Assembly (NCBI GenBank): GCA_026197095.1
Contig: JAPHTF010000076.1
Coordinates: forward strand, 1-39,845
Origin: Gammaproteobacteria bacterium
Lineage (GTDB): Bacteria > Pseudomonadota > Gammaproteobacteria > UBA6429 > Thiohalophilaceae
Length of the DNA stretch: 39,845 nt
Direction: 5' to 3'
The notes under the pieces are model-generated. The model did not search any database and was not told the DNA's origin. It saw nothing but the letters and a program-made list of their open reading frames with translations. Positions 1-8,529 of the stretch are shown in pieces (position 1 is the first letter of the stretch; every line of letters begins with the position of its first letter). Made by a program: the position numbers and the translations under genes.

Positions 1-76
1 TTCTTGAGCTTTAAACTCAGATTGCGGCTTCGTGACCAATAAATACCATTCGGGCTTATGACTTTTATTCCCTATA

Positions 77-442
77 TTAAAGCTCACTCTCTTCTACCCC
101 ATTTTCTTTAAGATCAGCTGCTTCAATTTTCAAGCTTTTAATCTCTTGTTTAATTTTTTCGTATTCTTTGATTTTTCTCTGCAAAAATCGAAATGTCACT
201 GCAGCTTTTTCTTCTATTCCCGGTGGGGTTAGAAAATAGATATAAGCACTTTTATGTTTATTATTATAAAAATTCTGTAACTTAATAAATCCTTTATCAA
301 TTAGTGCCTTTAAGCAATAGTTTGTTTTACCTAAACTCACACCCATTTTTTGAGCAATTTCTCGCTGACTCAAATGAGGTTCAGCTTCTATGAGTTTGAG
401 TAGTTTATAGGCAATTTCGTCTTTCAATTGAGCTGCTTCCAT
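77..442 (-). CDS. MarR-like EPS-associated transcriptional regulator
   Basis: A 121-residue protein with an N-terminal winged helix-turn-helix (about residues 8-60; LSQREIAQKMGVSLGKTNY is the recognition HTH, followed by a 'wing' rich in Y/N/K) and a C-terminal charged coiled-coil segment (about 78-115). This shape matches the small MarR-like family that accompanies exopolysaccharide (EPS) loci in gammaproteobacteria. DNA binding is inferred from the HTH and the target is not visible. The EPS locus itself would lie left of the window: positions 1-76 contain no gene that can be called. The start is the only sensible Met, and the gene reads leftward, alone, with 158 bp to the next gene on its right. 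Family assignment is by recognition, not by search. Confidence 0.8.
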   Translation of the reverse strand: MEAAQLKDEIAYKLLKLIEAEPHLSQREIAQKMGVSLGKTNYCLKALIDKGFIKLQNFYNNKHKSAYIYFLTPPGIEEKAAVTFRFLQRKIKEYEKIKQEIKSLKIEAADLKENGVEESEL

Positions 443-600
443 TTGCGTTCAACAGATGAACAATAACAAATAAAAACAAGTAAATTCAAGGGATTATTGT
501 ATATATTGTGAATTTGACATTTTGTAACAATTTAATTGATTTTTAGCTTTATTCCAAAATATCTAACACCAAAAACACATTGTTTTAATACGCAGTACAT

Positions 601-1662
601 CTAGCTTAAAAATAAAGTAGTAATTTTTTCACGAGTCGGCATCTCGATCACACCTTTTTCAGTAATTAAGCCAGAAACCAATTCAGCAGGAGTGACATCA
701 AAGGCGGGATTTCGAACGCTTACTCCTTCCGCAGCCCACTGGCACTCCCGGAATCCCGTGACTTCGTTAGCAGGACGTTCTTCAATGGGTATATCGCCAC
801 CATTAGGAATAGATAGATCAATTGTTGATAAAGGGCATGCGACATAAAAGGGGATATTATGTCGTTTTGCTAATACAGCAACCATATATGTACCAATTTT
901 GTTAGCCACATCACCATTTGCAGCCACGCGATCGGTTCCGACTACCACGGCATCAACTTCACCTTTGCTCATTAAATGACCAGCCATATTATCGGTAATC
1001 AATGTCACAGGAATTTTTTCCTGAACCATCTCCCATGCAGTTAACCTGGCGCCCTGTAAAAACGGCCGGGTTTCATCTGCAATCACGGATATTTTTTTAC
1101 CTGCTTCAACCGCTGAACGAATTACACCCAGCGCAGTACCATGACCTGCTGTTGCTAATGCTCCTGCATTACAATGTGTCAGTACACGCGCACCATCTGC
1201 TAATAACGCAGCCCCAAACTCACCCATTGTTCGATTAATACGAATATCCTCAGCCAAAATTTCATGCGCTTCAGTCAAAAGAATATCAGCAAGTTGATTT
1301 AGGCTAGCATTTTTAGAAGCAGACATTTTTTCCTGCATTCGTTTAAGCGCCCAAAATAAATTTACAGCGGTAGGTCGACTCTCAGCCAATACTTCAAATG
1401 CTTTTTCCATACCTTTATTAAAGCTGTCTTTCGATTCGGAGCTTAACTTTATGGCTTCAAGTGCAATACCATAAGCGGCTGCACAACCAATTGCAGGTGC
1501 ACCACGCACAACCATTGAACGTATCCCATCCGCAACACTTTCAGCTGAATCATATTTAATATATTCAAAACTGGCCGGTAAGATACGTTGGTCGATCATT
1601 TCTAAACAGCTATCTTTCCAACGAAGTGTTTCAATGCCACTTACATTTTGACTTTTTGTCAT
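601..1662 (-). CDS. mtnA: S-methyl-5-thioribose-1-phosphate isomerase
   Basis: MtnA isomerises 5-methylthioribose-1-phosphate to 5-methylthioribulose-1-phosphate in salvage of methylthioadenosine; the same family accepts 5-deoxyribose-1-phosphate. The 353-residue length is normal. Visible family motifs are VVRGAPAIG (about 51-59), HCNAGALAT with the catalytic Cys164, ETRPFLQGARLTAWE (about 197-211) and VGTDRVAANGD with the catalytic Asp244. It lies 130 bp downstream of the aldolase/dehydrogenase fusion on the same strand, with a REP-like palindrome in between, so the two are probably cotranscribed. No mtnB, mtnC, mtnD or mtnK is in the window, so a complete methionine salvage pathway is not shown; the aldolase neighbour suggests the alternative DHAP-shunt type route. 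Confidence 0.95.
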   Translation of the reverse strand: MTKSQNVSGIETLRWKDSCLEMIDQRILPASFEYIKYDSAESVADGIRSMVVRGAPAIGCAAAYGIALEAIKLSSESKDSFNKGMEKAFEVLAESRPTAVNLFWALKRMQEKMSASKNASLNQLADILLTEAHEILAEDIRINRTMGEFGAALLADGARVLTHCNAGALATAGHGTALGVIRSAVEAGKKISVIADETRPFLQGARLTAWEMVQEKIPVTLITDNMAGHLMSKGEVDAVVVGTDRVAANGDVANKIGTYMVAVLAKRHNIPFYVACPLSTIDLSIPNGGDIPIEERPANEVTGFRECQWAAEGVSVRNPAFDVTPAELVSGLITEKGVIEMPTREKITTLFLS

Positions 1663-1747
1663 ACTGAATCTCTTAAATTTATTTATTATCTATTATGACC
1701 GTGTATGCGGTATTCATATAGTTATATGGTTTCGTTATACCTCATTG

Positions 1748-1770
1748 ACGGCCTAAAGGCCGACCTACAA
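1748..1770 (+). repeat. REP-like palindrome, family A
   Basis: GACGGCCTAAAG-GCCGACC followed by TACAAAAT. The palindromic core is nearly the same as the two copies at 8131-8153 (inverted) and 8242-8264, and the flank GTTATACC lies 5' of both this copy and the 8242 copy. It sits in the aldolase-mtnA intergenic gap and can form a short hairpin in the transcript. Intergenic placement and palindromy point to a REP-type element. Confidence 0.7.
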
Positions 1771-1792
1771 AATATTTTCTTTTATTTATGCA

Positions 1793-3763
1793 TCAGATAA
1801 CGCGGTCATTACCGCCATCAACCGGCACTTGTGAAGCTGTTGTTTTGGCAAATAAAGGCCCGCACATCTCAGAAACCAACTCTGCAACATCGTGACTGGT
1901 CACTTCTATTTTTAAAATATTATTTGTTTTGTATTCATCTACAGTAAGGCCGTAGTGTTTAGCTCGTGAGGCAAGCACTTCTTCCGTCCATATACCTGTA
2001 TCAAACACCGCGTTAGGATGAACCGAGTTTATCCGAATATTATCTTCTCCCCACTCTAACGCTGCGACTCGCGCAAGCTGATTTAAAGCCGCCTTGGATG
2101 CTGAATAAGCAGCAGCACCGGGGCCTGGTGCTGGGACATTCTTTGAACCAATAACAACAACTCGCCCACCATTCGGTGCAAGGCAAAGGTATGGATGAGC
2201 AATACTCATTAAAGCAAAACTGGCATCAAGATTAACTGTCATGACTTTACGCCAGTCATCCATTTTTAAATCAGCAACGTTACATCCACCCGGGAACATA
2301 CCAGCATTAAGCACCAGCATATCTAGGCCACCAAAAGTATTGGCCGTTTGCTCTAGCGCATCACGAAGTCCATCTTCCGAAGTGACATCACAAACTACTC
2401 CTAAATAATCAGCACGTTTATAGATAGTTTCAATCTCTGGATTAATATCAAGCCCAACAACCGCTGCACCCCGGGCAAGTAATGAATCAACACAGGCTTT
2501 ACCGATACCTGATGCTGCTCCTGTTACCAGGGCAACTTCGCCACTAAAAATTGGTGAGCTTCCCGCTTTACTTAACTTCGCTTGCTCAAGATCCCAATAT
2601 TCAACATCAAAAATATCTTTAGCTGGTAAGGCACGATAGCCACCTAATAATTCTGCGCGTTGAATGGTTCGTATGGTATGTTTATAAATATCCGCAACAA
2701 TATTGGCATCTTTTATTGACCTACCAGCCGTACACATGCCCAATTCAGGATCGAGAATAACCCTGGGAGCAGAATCTAATATTGTTTTTCGTTCTTTGGC
2801 TAAAGGTTCATTTTCAGTAAAATAATTTTGGTATTCACTGACATAGCTATCAAGATCTCTGCCTACCATTGGTAAACGTTTAGTTCTGATCACGTGATCG
2901 GGAGTAGCCGGGCCCTGATTTGCTATAACACCTAAGTCTGCTCTTGATACAAAGCTCATTGTTTCTGAATCAGCAAAACGAGATACAACCATGGGATGAC
3001 CGGCTATTTCTGACAGTTGTTTTCTTAAACCCGCTATTTCCATTCCAAGATTATTAGAAACTGGCACAGACTTCACTTCAAGTTCCCAGGCACTTTGTTG
3101 TTGTAAATAATCTTCTGCTTTTTGAACTAGCTCAATCATTCGGTCGTAAGATTGTTTTGCACTATTACCGAATGAAAAAATACCGTGATTTAATAAAACC
3201 ATGCCGGTTGTATTTTCTGTGAGGTTATCTCTCAGTTGTTCTGCACAAACACGTGCAAGATCAAAACCCGGCATCACATAAGGTACAACAATTACTTGTT
3301 CACCATATAGCTGGTGAATTTTTTCTTCACCATTTGGAGTGTTGGTAATAGTCACTACGGCATCTGCATGGGTGTGATCAACATACTTATAAGGAATGAT
3401 GGCATGCAATATAGCTTCAACTGAAGGTGTGGGTGCTGAAGCTCGCTTCATATGGGTCACCAACTCATTCACCATTTCTGGATCAGGTAATGAAGGTAAT
3501 TCTACGAGTCGTTTTAAATGTTCAAGTTTTACCGGGGCATAACCTTCGACTTCAATTGTTTCCAGATCCCAGCCGCTACCTTTCACATAAAGAATCTCCT
3601 CATCTTCGCCAAAGAGATTTTTTTCGATCGCTTTAACGGAGGTATTGCCTCCACCATGCAAAACAAGTGACTTATCTTTTCCTAGCAGACGTGATGAATA
3701 AACGCGTGCATCAACATCATTTTTTATATTTTTAAATACTTCTTCGTTCCAAGTGTTTTTCAT
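1793..3763 (-). CDS. Bifunctional class II aldolase / short-chain dehydrogenase
   Basis: A 656-residue fusion. Residues about 1-380 are a class II (zinc) aldolase/adducin domain, with Zn ligands visible in HTHAD (His130, His132) and LLNHG (His193). Residues about 408-656 are a classical SDR with the NAD(P) motif TGAASGIG (414-421), NAG (486-488) and YSASK (Tyr553/Lys557, Ser540 upstream). Relatives include rhamnulose-1-phosphate aldolase/lactaldehyde dehydrogenase fusions. Known chemistry of the family is retro-aldol cleavage of a ketose-1-phosphate to DHAP plus an aldehyde, the SDR half then oxidising or reducing the aldehyde. With mtnA next in the operon, the substrate may be 5-methylthioribulose-1-phosphate or 5-deoxyribulose-1-phosphate; that is inference. 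No rhamnose isomerase or kinase lies nearby to favour a rhamnose role. Confidence 0.88.
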   Translation of the reverse strand: MKNTWNEEVFKNIKNDVDARVYSSRLLGKDKSLVLHGGGNTSVKAIEKNLFGEDEEILYVKGSGWDLETIEVEGYAPVKLEHLKRLVELPSLPDPEMVNELVTHMKRASAPTPSVEAILHAIIPYKYVDHTHADAVVTITNTPNGEEKIHQLYGEQVIVVPYVMPGFDLARVCAEQLRDNLTENTTGMVLLNHGIFSFGNSAKQSYDRMIELVQKAEDYLQQQSAWELEVKSVPVSNNLGMEIAGLRKQLSEIAGHPMVVSRFADSETMSFVSRADLGVIANQGPATPDHVIRTKRLPMVGRDLDSYVSEYQNYFTENEPLAKERKTILDSAPRVILDPELGMCTAGRSIKDANIVADIYKHTIRTIQRAELLGGYRALPAKDIFDVEYWDLEQAKLSKAGSSPIFSGEVALVTGAASGIGKACVDSLLARGAAVVGLDINPEIETIYKRADYLGVVCDVTSEDGLRDALEQTANTFGGLDMLVLNAGMFPGGCNVADLKMDDWRKVMTVNLDASFALMSIAHPYLCLAPNGGRVVVIGSKNVPAPGPGAAAYSASKAALNQLARVAALEWGEDNIRINSVHPNAVFDTGIWTEEVLASRAKHYGLTVDEYKTNNILKIEVTSHDVAELVSEMCGPLFAKTTASQVPVDGGNDRVI

Positions 3764-3781
3764 TGTATTTTCAGCTTTTAA

Positions 3782-3819
3782 AATAGATTCCGGTTCGCGC
3801 TTTGCTTGACCGGAATGAC
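3782..3819 (+). repeat. Direct repeat, family B, left copy flanking the toxin-antitoxin pair
   Basis: AATAGATTCCGG then TTCGCGCTTTGCTTGACCGG then AATGAC. The same stretch recurs at 4692-4729 with two substitutions in 38 bases. The unit contains the inverted pair CCGG...CCGGAAT, and it belongs to a type of palindromic intergenic repeat common in gammaproteobacteria. A decayed relative occurs at about 4583-4618. Confidence 0.7.
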
Positions 3820-4006
3820 GAGTATAATAATGACTTAATTTTTACTACTTATTTATACAGATTGCTTAGCCATTAAATATGTAGGGTACCGGAGTCACTC
3901 TAATTTCAGGTAATTGGCCTTTATTATATCAAACGTTAAAATTAAGCTTAAGCTAATAAAAGAGTGTGACATCAGTACTAGCTGTTAAATCAATAAATTA
4001 TATGTA

Positions 4007-4015
4007 TGCTATAAT
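4007..4015 (+). promoter_or_regulatory. Extended -10 promoter of the toxin-antitoxin operon
   Basis: TGCTATAAT is a perfect extended -10 element (TGn-TATAAT), placed 28 bp before the antitoxin ATG. The predicted start of transcription is near 4022. No good -35 box is seen, as is usual for extended -10 promoters. An AAGGTGA ribosome-binding site follows at 4031-4037. Confidence 0.6.
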
Positions 4016-4042
4016 TATTTCGTAAATTTAAAAGGTGACCTC

Positions 4043-4255
4043 ATGGCTACTCCAAAAGACATATTAGAAAAAGCAATCGCACTTCAACCACTCGAAAAAG
4101 CCGAATTAGTTGATACCCTCATATCCAGTTTAGACCGCTCAGATAGTGTATTAGATCAACTTTGGGCTAAAGAAGCTGAATCCAGGCTATCAGCTTATAA
4201 AATGGGTGAGCTTAAATCAATCTCATTAAACGAAGTGTTATCAAAATATAAATGA
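4043..4255 (+). CDS. Antitoxin of the RelB-type addiction module family
   Basis: A 70-residue acidic protein of the 'putative addiction module component' family. It starts MATPKDILEKAIALQPLEKA and continues with the typical LVDTLISSLD helix. The small helical domain binds and neutralises the cognate toxin and usually autoregulates the operon. A strong AAGGTGA site precedes the ATG. Its stop overlaps the toxin start (ATGA at 4252-4255), giving translational coupling. The pair is the only plus-strand unit between two minus-strand operons and is flanked by near-identical 38-bp direct repeats, suggesting acquisition as a cassette. Confidence 0.88.
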   Translation: MATPKDILEKAIALQPLEKAELVDTLISSLDRSDSVLDQLWAKEAESRLSAYKMGELKSISLNEVLSKYK

Positions 4256-4545
4256 TAGTTACGTTTTTAGAAGAAGCAAAATATGAATTAGATGATGCAA
4301 TAGACTATTATAATTTTGAATCTCCCGGTTTGGGGGAACAATTTTTACAAGAAATACTTAACGCGCTTGATCGAATACTAAATTACCCAAAAGTCTGGCA
4401 CCCATTATCTGAAAACACAAGAAGGTGTCAAACAAGAAGATTTCCTTATGGGATAATTTACTCTATTTTAGAAAATGAAATTCTAATAATTTCTGTATCG
4501 AATCTTCACCGAGAGCCTACTCATTGGAAAGATCGGGTCAAATAA
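4252..4545 (+). CDS. ParE/RelE-superfamily toxin
   Basis: A 97-residue toxin with the usual ParE-like layout: N-terminal helical hairpin (EEAKYELDDAIDYYNFESPG, about 7-26), a central RRFPYGIIYSI strand pair (about 62-72) and the C-terminal HREPTHWKDR motif (about 86-95), close to the HxxRxPxxW signature of this family. ParE members poison DNA gyrase and RelE members cleave mRNA; the sequence alone does not decide which, although the motif arrangement leans towards ParE. It appears intact and is translationally coupled to the upstream antitoxin. Confidence 0.88.
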   Translation: MIVTFLEEAKYELDDAIDYYNFESPGLGEQFLQEILNALDRILNYPKVWHPLSENTRRCQTRRFPYGIIYSILENEILIISVSNLHREPTHWKDRVK

Positions 4546-4640
4546 TTTTTAGCCGTCATCGCCATGACATTCTCTTTTAAATCTAATAAGCGGCATCACT
4601 TTGCTTAAACGGAATGGCTAGTAGTGAGCTATATCACTGA

Positions 4641-4729
4641 GAGATTGCTTCGCCATTAAAAACATGGCTCGCAATGACATCATCTTTTAACAATAGATTC
4701 CGGCTCGCGCGTTGCTTGACCGGAATGAC
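4641..4729 (+). repeat. Composite intergenic repeats: GATTGCTTCGCCATT element plus right copy of family B
   Basis: Positions 4641-4679 hold GAGATTGCTTCGCCATTAAA then AACATGGCTCGCAATGACA, a repeat with inverted ends; a related inverted copy is at 9508-9543, and a decayed version is at 3857-3875. Positions 4692-4729 are the right-hand family B direct repeat (left copy 3782-3819). Together they fill the gap between the toxin gene and the uvrB stop codon and explain why this gap carries no gene. Confidence 0.7.
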
Positions 4730-4737
4730 AGGTATAT

Positions 4738-6738
4738 TTAACTTACACCCAGCTGCCCTTCTTCGAATTTTTTAATTTTATCCCGAATATTGGCGGCTTC
4801 TTCAAACTCAAGGTTCTGTGCATGCTTGTACATTTGCTGCTCAAGCTCAGCCACTTTCTTTTTAAATTCTTTCGTCGTTAAACCTTCATATTCTGCCTGT
4901 TCTTCAGCGATTTTCGCATAACGTTTCGCAGAATTGCTATAAGCACCGTCCATAATATCAGCGACTTTTTTATTAATCGTAGTCGGCGTTATGCCGTGCA
5001 GTTTATTAAATTCGATTTGTTTTTCTCTACGGCGTTCAGTTTCATCAATAGCTTTTTTCATCGACCTGGTAATTTTATCTGCATATAAAATCGCCATACC
5101 GTTTGAATTTCGTGCTGCACGTCCAATGGTCTGAATTAAAGAGCGCTCTGAACGTAAAAAGCCTTCTTTATCGGCATCAAGTATCGCAACCAGGGTCACT
5201 TCAGGAATATCTAAACCTTCACGTAATAAATTGATACCGACTAAGACATCAAAATGACCTAAACGTAAATCACGCAGTATCTCAATACGCTCAACCGTAT
5301 CAATATCTGAATGCATATAACGAACACGCACTCCATGATCACCAAAATAATCAGTGAGGTCTTCTGCCATGCGTTTTGTTAACGTTGTGACGAGTACCCG
5401 TTCATTAATTTCTGCGCGTTTATTGATTTCAGAAAGTAAATCATCAACCTGGGTGGTCGCGGGTCGCACTTCAATAATAGGGTCAAGCAAACCTGTCGGT
5501 CGTACTACCTGCTCTACAACTTCACCAGAATGTTCTATTTCATAATCGGCGGGTGTGGCAGACACAAATATCGTTTGTGGTATCAGTTTTTCAAACTCAT
5601 CAAACTTTAATGGGCGGTTATCTAATGCCGAAGGCAGACGAAAACCATAGTTCACCAGGTTTTCTTTACGCGAACGATCACCTTTATACATCGCCCCTAC
5701 TTGCGGAACACTGACATGAGATTCATCAATAATAAGAAGTGAATCGTCAGGCAGGTAATCAATAAATGTCGGTGGCGGGTCACCAGGCTGACGTCCAGAT
5801 AAGTAGCGAGAGTAATTTTCTATACCATTGCAATAACCCAGCTCCAACATCATTTCGATATCAAACTGGCACCGTTGTTCTAAGCGTTGTGCTTCAACCA
5901 ATTTATTATTTTCATATAAAAAAGCTAAACGTTCTTTTAGTTCTGCTTTAATTTGCTCAACGGCATTTAAGATATTTTCACGCGGCGTGACGTAATGTGT
6001 TTTAGGATATATCGTCGTGCGGGGTACGGTTTTTATGATTTCACCGGTTAGGGGATCAAAAAAATTGATTTTCTCGACTTCATCATCAAACATCTCAACG
6101 CGAACCGCATCTTTATCAGAATCAGCCGGAAAGATATCAATAACTTCACCGCGCACTCTGAAAGTCCCCCGCTTTAACTCGGTATCATTTCGCGTGTATT
6201 GAAGCGCGGTTAACTTTTGTAAGATTTTACGCTGCCCAATTTCTTCACCTTGATTAAGATGCATAACCATCTCAAGATAAGATGAGGGATCACCCAGACC
6301 GTAGATGGCAGATACTGTCGCAATCGTGATCGTATCTTTTCGTTCTAATAAGGCTTTCGTGGCAGACAAGCGCATTTGCTCTATATGTTCATTCACCGCG
6401 GCATCTTTTTCAATAAAGGTATCCGAGGCTGGCACATAGGCTTCTGGCTGATAATAGTCGTAATATGAAACAAAATACTCCACTGCGTTATTGGGGAAAA
6501 ATTCCTTCATCTCACCATATAACTGTGCAGCCAATGTTTTATTGTGCGCCATGATCAAGGTAGGACGTTGTAGTTCCTGGATCACATTCGCCACGGTAAA
6601 GGTTTTGCCTGAACCGGTCACGCCTAACAAAGTCATACCCGATTCACCGGCTTTTAAACCTTCTACAAGTGCGGAAATAGCCTCAGGCTGATCACCTGCG
6701 GGTTGATAATCTGATTTAAGTTGAAAAAGTTTGTTCAT
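4738..6738 (-). CDS. uvrB: Excinuclease ABC subunit B
   Basis: UvrB is the damage-verifying helicase-like subunit of nucleotide excision repair, loaded by UvrA and then binding UvrC. The 666-residue length is standard. Visible are Walker A GVTGSGKT (about 39-46), the beta-hairpin region [13 protein letters not shown] that clamps DNA, DESHV of motif II, the helicase motif VI segment [10 protein letters not shown], and the C-terminal UVR domain ([20 protein letters not shown]) that contacts UvrC. It is a single gene reading leftward, divergent from the aminotransferase. No LexA box was recognised in the 158-bp divergent space. Confidence 0.98.
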   Translation of the reverse strand: MNKLFQLKSDYQPAGDQPEAISALVEGLKAGESGMTLLGVTGSGKTFTVANVIQELQRPTLIMAHNKTLAAQLYGEMKEFFPNNAVEYFVSYYDYYQPEAYVPASDTFIEKDAAVNEHIEQMRLSATKALLERKDTITIATVSAIYGLGDPSSYLEMVMHLNQGEEIGQRKILQKLTALQYTRNDTELKRGTFRVRGEVIDIFPADSDKDAVRVEMFDDEVEKINFFDPLTGEIIKTVPRTTIYPKTHYVTPRENILNAVEQIKAELKERLAFLYENNKLVEAQRLEQRCQFDIEMMLELGYCNGIENYSRYLSGRQPGDPPPTFIDYLPDDSLLIIDESHVSVPQVGAMYKGDRSRKENLVNYGFRLPSALDNRPLKFDEFEKLIPQTIFVSATPADYEIEHSGEVVEQVVRPTGLLDPIIEVRPATTQVDDLLSEINKRAEINERVLVTTLTKRMAEDLTDYFGDHGVRVRYMHSDIDTVERIEILRDLRLGHFDVLVGINLLREGLDIPEVTLVAILDADKEGFLRSERSLIQTIGRAARNSNGMAILYADKITRSMKKAIDETERRREKQIEFNKLHGITPTTINKKVADIMDGAYSNSAKRYAKIAEEQAEYEGLTTKEFKKKVAELEQQMYKHAQNLEFEEAANIRDKIKKFEEGQLGVS

Positions 6739-6802
6739 TCGATTTTATATACAAATATCTAGTTGTATTCGAGAAAATGATCTGGAGATCACCCCACCCT
6801 AA

Positions 6803-6825
6803 CCCTCCCCTAAAAAGGGAGGGGG
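6803..6825. repeat. CCCTCCCC / GGGAGGGG hairpin in the uvrB-aminotransferase divergent space
   Basis: CCCTCCCCTAAAAAGGGAGG (6803-6822) is preceded by CACCCCACCCTAAC. It forms a 7-bp GC stem in otherwise AT-rich DNA. Similar CCCTAACCCTCCCC elements are scattered through many proteobacterial genomes as a short dispersed repeat. There is no T-run appropriate for a terminator of either gene. Confidence 0.5.
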
Positions 6826-6911
6826 CTTATTAATTCTGTATCAAAAAATATGATCTTGTTTTGAGTTTGCAGTATATTACACGTCTTTGTAGATAGATGT
6901 TTAAAACAGGT

Positions 6912-8111
6912 ATGGAGATTACCAAGTTGGATTTCAAGCTGTCAGATCGCGTACAACGCATAAAACCTTCGCCAACTTTGGCAATTACTGCTCGCGCAGG
7001 TAAATTACGCGCTGAAGGCAAAGACATTATTGGGCTTGGTGCCGGTGAGCCCGATTTTGACACTCCAGAACACATCAAACAGGCCGCAATAAAAGCCATC
7101 GAAGGTGGTTTTACAAAATATACAGCCGTTGACGGTACCGCGAGCCTTAAAAATGCCATTATTGAAAAGTTATCCAAGGATAATCAGCTCAATTACACCC
7201 CGAATCAGATTCTTGTTTCCTGTGGTGGCAAACAAAGCTTTTTTAACCTCACCCAGGCACTTTTAAATGAAGGTGATGAGGTTATTATCCCTGCACCTTA
7301 TTGGGTATCTTATCCCGATATGGTTTTATTGGCAGATGGTAACCCGGTTATTATTGAAGCCGATATAAAACAAAGTTTCAAAATCACACCTGAACAGCTT
7401 GAAGCGGCCATTACAGATAAAACTCGCTTATTCGTAATAAATAGTCCATCGAATCCATCCGGTATCGCATACAGCCGCAATGAACTCACTGCACTCGGCC
7501 AAGTTTTACTCAAACATCCGCATGTTCTGGTTGCCACTGATGATATGTATGAACACATTCTTTGGGCAGACGAGCCTTTCACAAATATTGTGATGGCTTG
7601 TCCAGAACTGTATGACAGATGCATCGTTTTAAATGGTGTTTCAAAAGCCTACTCAATGACGGGCTGGCGAATTGGTTATGCCGCGGGCCCGGAATTCCTC
7701 ATCAAAGCGATGAAAAAAGTGCAATCTCAAAGCACCTCTAATCCAACCTCAATTTCACAAGTTGCTGCTGAAGCCGCTTTAACGGGTGATCAATCGTGTG
7801 TAAAAATGATGTTGACTGCTTTTAAAGAACGTCATGAGTATGTTTATCAACGTTTAAATGCTATTAATGGCATCACGTGTTTACCCTCAGACGGGACTTT
7901 TTATGCTTTTCCGGATGTGCGTGGTTTTATTGAAAAACTTGATGGTGTTAATGATGATATGGAGCTATCTGAATACCTCATTGAAAAAGCTGGAGTTGCA
8001 CTTGTGCCAGGTACAGCCTTTGGGTCTCCCGGGTATATCCGCATTTCTTTTGCAACAAGCATAGATGTGCTTGAAGACGCGCTAAACAGAATAGAAAAAT
8101 TGGTTTCCTAA
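6912..8111 (+). CDS. aspC: Pyridoxal-phosphate aspartate aminotransferase (class I)
   Basis: Transfers the amino group between aspartate and 2-oxoglutarate in the cytoplasm. The family is shown by GLGAGEPDFDTP (substrate-binding N-terminus), INSPSNPSG (the NPSNPTG-like motif contacting PLP), DDMYEH, and the PLP lysine in GVSKAYSMTGWRIGYAAGP. The Arg in RISFATS near the C-terminus binds the substrate carboxylate. About 400 residues is typical of the AspAT subgroup found in many Gram-negative bacteria. An in-frame ATG at 6897 gives five more residues; the ATG at 6912 is chosen because the family starts near MEITKLDFKLSDRV, but neither has a strong ribosome-binding site. Other keto-acid specificities within the subgroup cannot be excluded. 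Confidence 0.9.
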   Translation: MEITKLDFKLSDRVQRIKPSPTLAITARAGKLRAEGKDIIGLGAGEPDFDTPEHIKQAAIKAIEGGFTKYTAVDGTASLKNAIIEKLSKDNQLNYTPNQILVSCGGKQSFFNLTQALLNEGDEVIIPAPYWVSYPDMVLLADGNPVIIEADIKQSFKITPEQLEAAITDKTRLFVINSPSNPSGIAYSRNELTALGQVLLKHPHVLVATDDMYEHILWADEPFTNIVMACPELYDRCIVLNGVSKAYSMTGWRIGYAAGPEFLIKAMKKVQSQSTSNPTSISQVAAEAALTGDQSCVKMMLTAFKERHEYVYQRLNAINGITCLPSDGTFYAFPDVRGFIEKLDGVNDDMELSEYLIEKAGVALVPGTAFGSPGYIRISFATSIDVLEDALNRIEKLVS

Positions 8112-8130
8112 ATGCTCGTTCACTCTAAGT

Positions 8131-8264
8131 GTAGGTCGGCTCTTTAGGCCGACGCGGCACAGAAACTTCAACAGTTATTCTTGAATAGCACGGTTCTTCA
8201 TTTTGAGTCACATGGCTAAATCTCTGTAGTTATACCGTATTGTCGGCCTAAAGAGCCGACCTGC
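8131..8264. repeat. REPIN-like inverted pair of family A palindromes
   Basis: 8131-8153 reads GTAGGTCGGCTCTTTAGGCCGAC and 8242-8264 is its reverse complement with one substitution. The two arms enclose 88 bp of unrelated sequence, so the whole 134-bp unit folds on itself. A single copy of the same core is at 1748-1770. Two inverted REP-like units a short distance apart are the architecture of REPINs or small MITEs. The element lies just after the aminotransferase stop and may act as its transcript end. Confidence 0.65.
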
Positions 8265-8520
8265 AAAATCAAAATGCATATCAAAACCTACAAATTAAAG
8301 CGCTTCCAACCGTAGCTCAAGTTTGTAGGAAAACACTTACAAAAAGTCACCAAAGATCCCTACAAATAACCCCTTTCAACTTCTAGTGGATTTCCCTATT
8401 GTAGGAACCTACAAGGATGTGGGGGGTGACACGGAAGTCTCTACTTATATCTCTGGCCATGGAATGGCCGGAGAAAATTCTTTAAGCATCATCACTTATT
8501 GAATGGCCTGCAAGGACGTG
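8265..8520. repeat. Gene-free stretch with repeated GTAGGAA and CAAGGATGTGG elements
   Basis: No ORF is supported here. The stretch contains several TGTAGG/CCTACA words, a GTAGGAACCTAC palindrome (8401-8412) and a 60-bp unit (8412-8471: CAAGGATGTGG...GTGACACGGAAG...TCTGGCCATGGAATGGCCGG) with a perfect TCTGGCCAT/ATGGCCGGA-type palindrome. A diverged second copy runs from 8511 to 8572 and enters the 5' end of the pseudopilin gene. This type of CAAGGA-GTGG-GGCCATGGAATGGCC element is an intergenic repeat in several gammaproteobacteria. Confidence 0.6.
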
Positions 8521-8529
8521 GGAGATAAC

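Noticed and set aside
1-76. Partial gene at the left edge, minus strand
   Set aside because: One frame is open (ending in SRSRNLSLKLK) but has no convincing start codon or ribosome-binding site; too short to call.
6830-7177. Minus-strand ORF over the aminotransferase 5' end, and other antisense ORFs within nirB, nasA, uvrB and metZ
   Set aside because: They lie wholly opposite well-supported genes, lack recognisable domains and follow the codon pattern of the sense gene.
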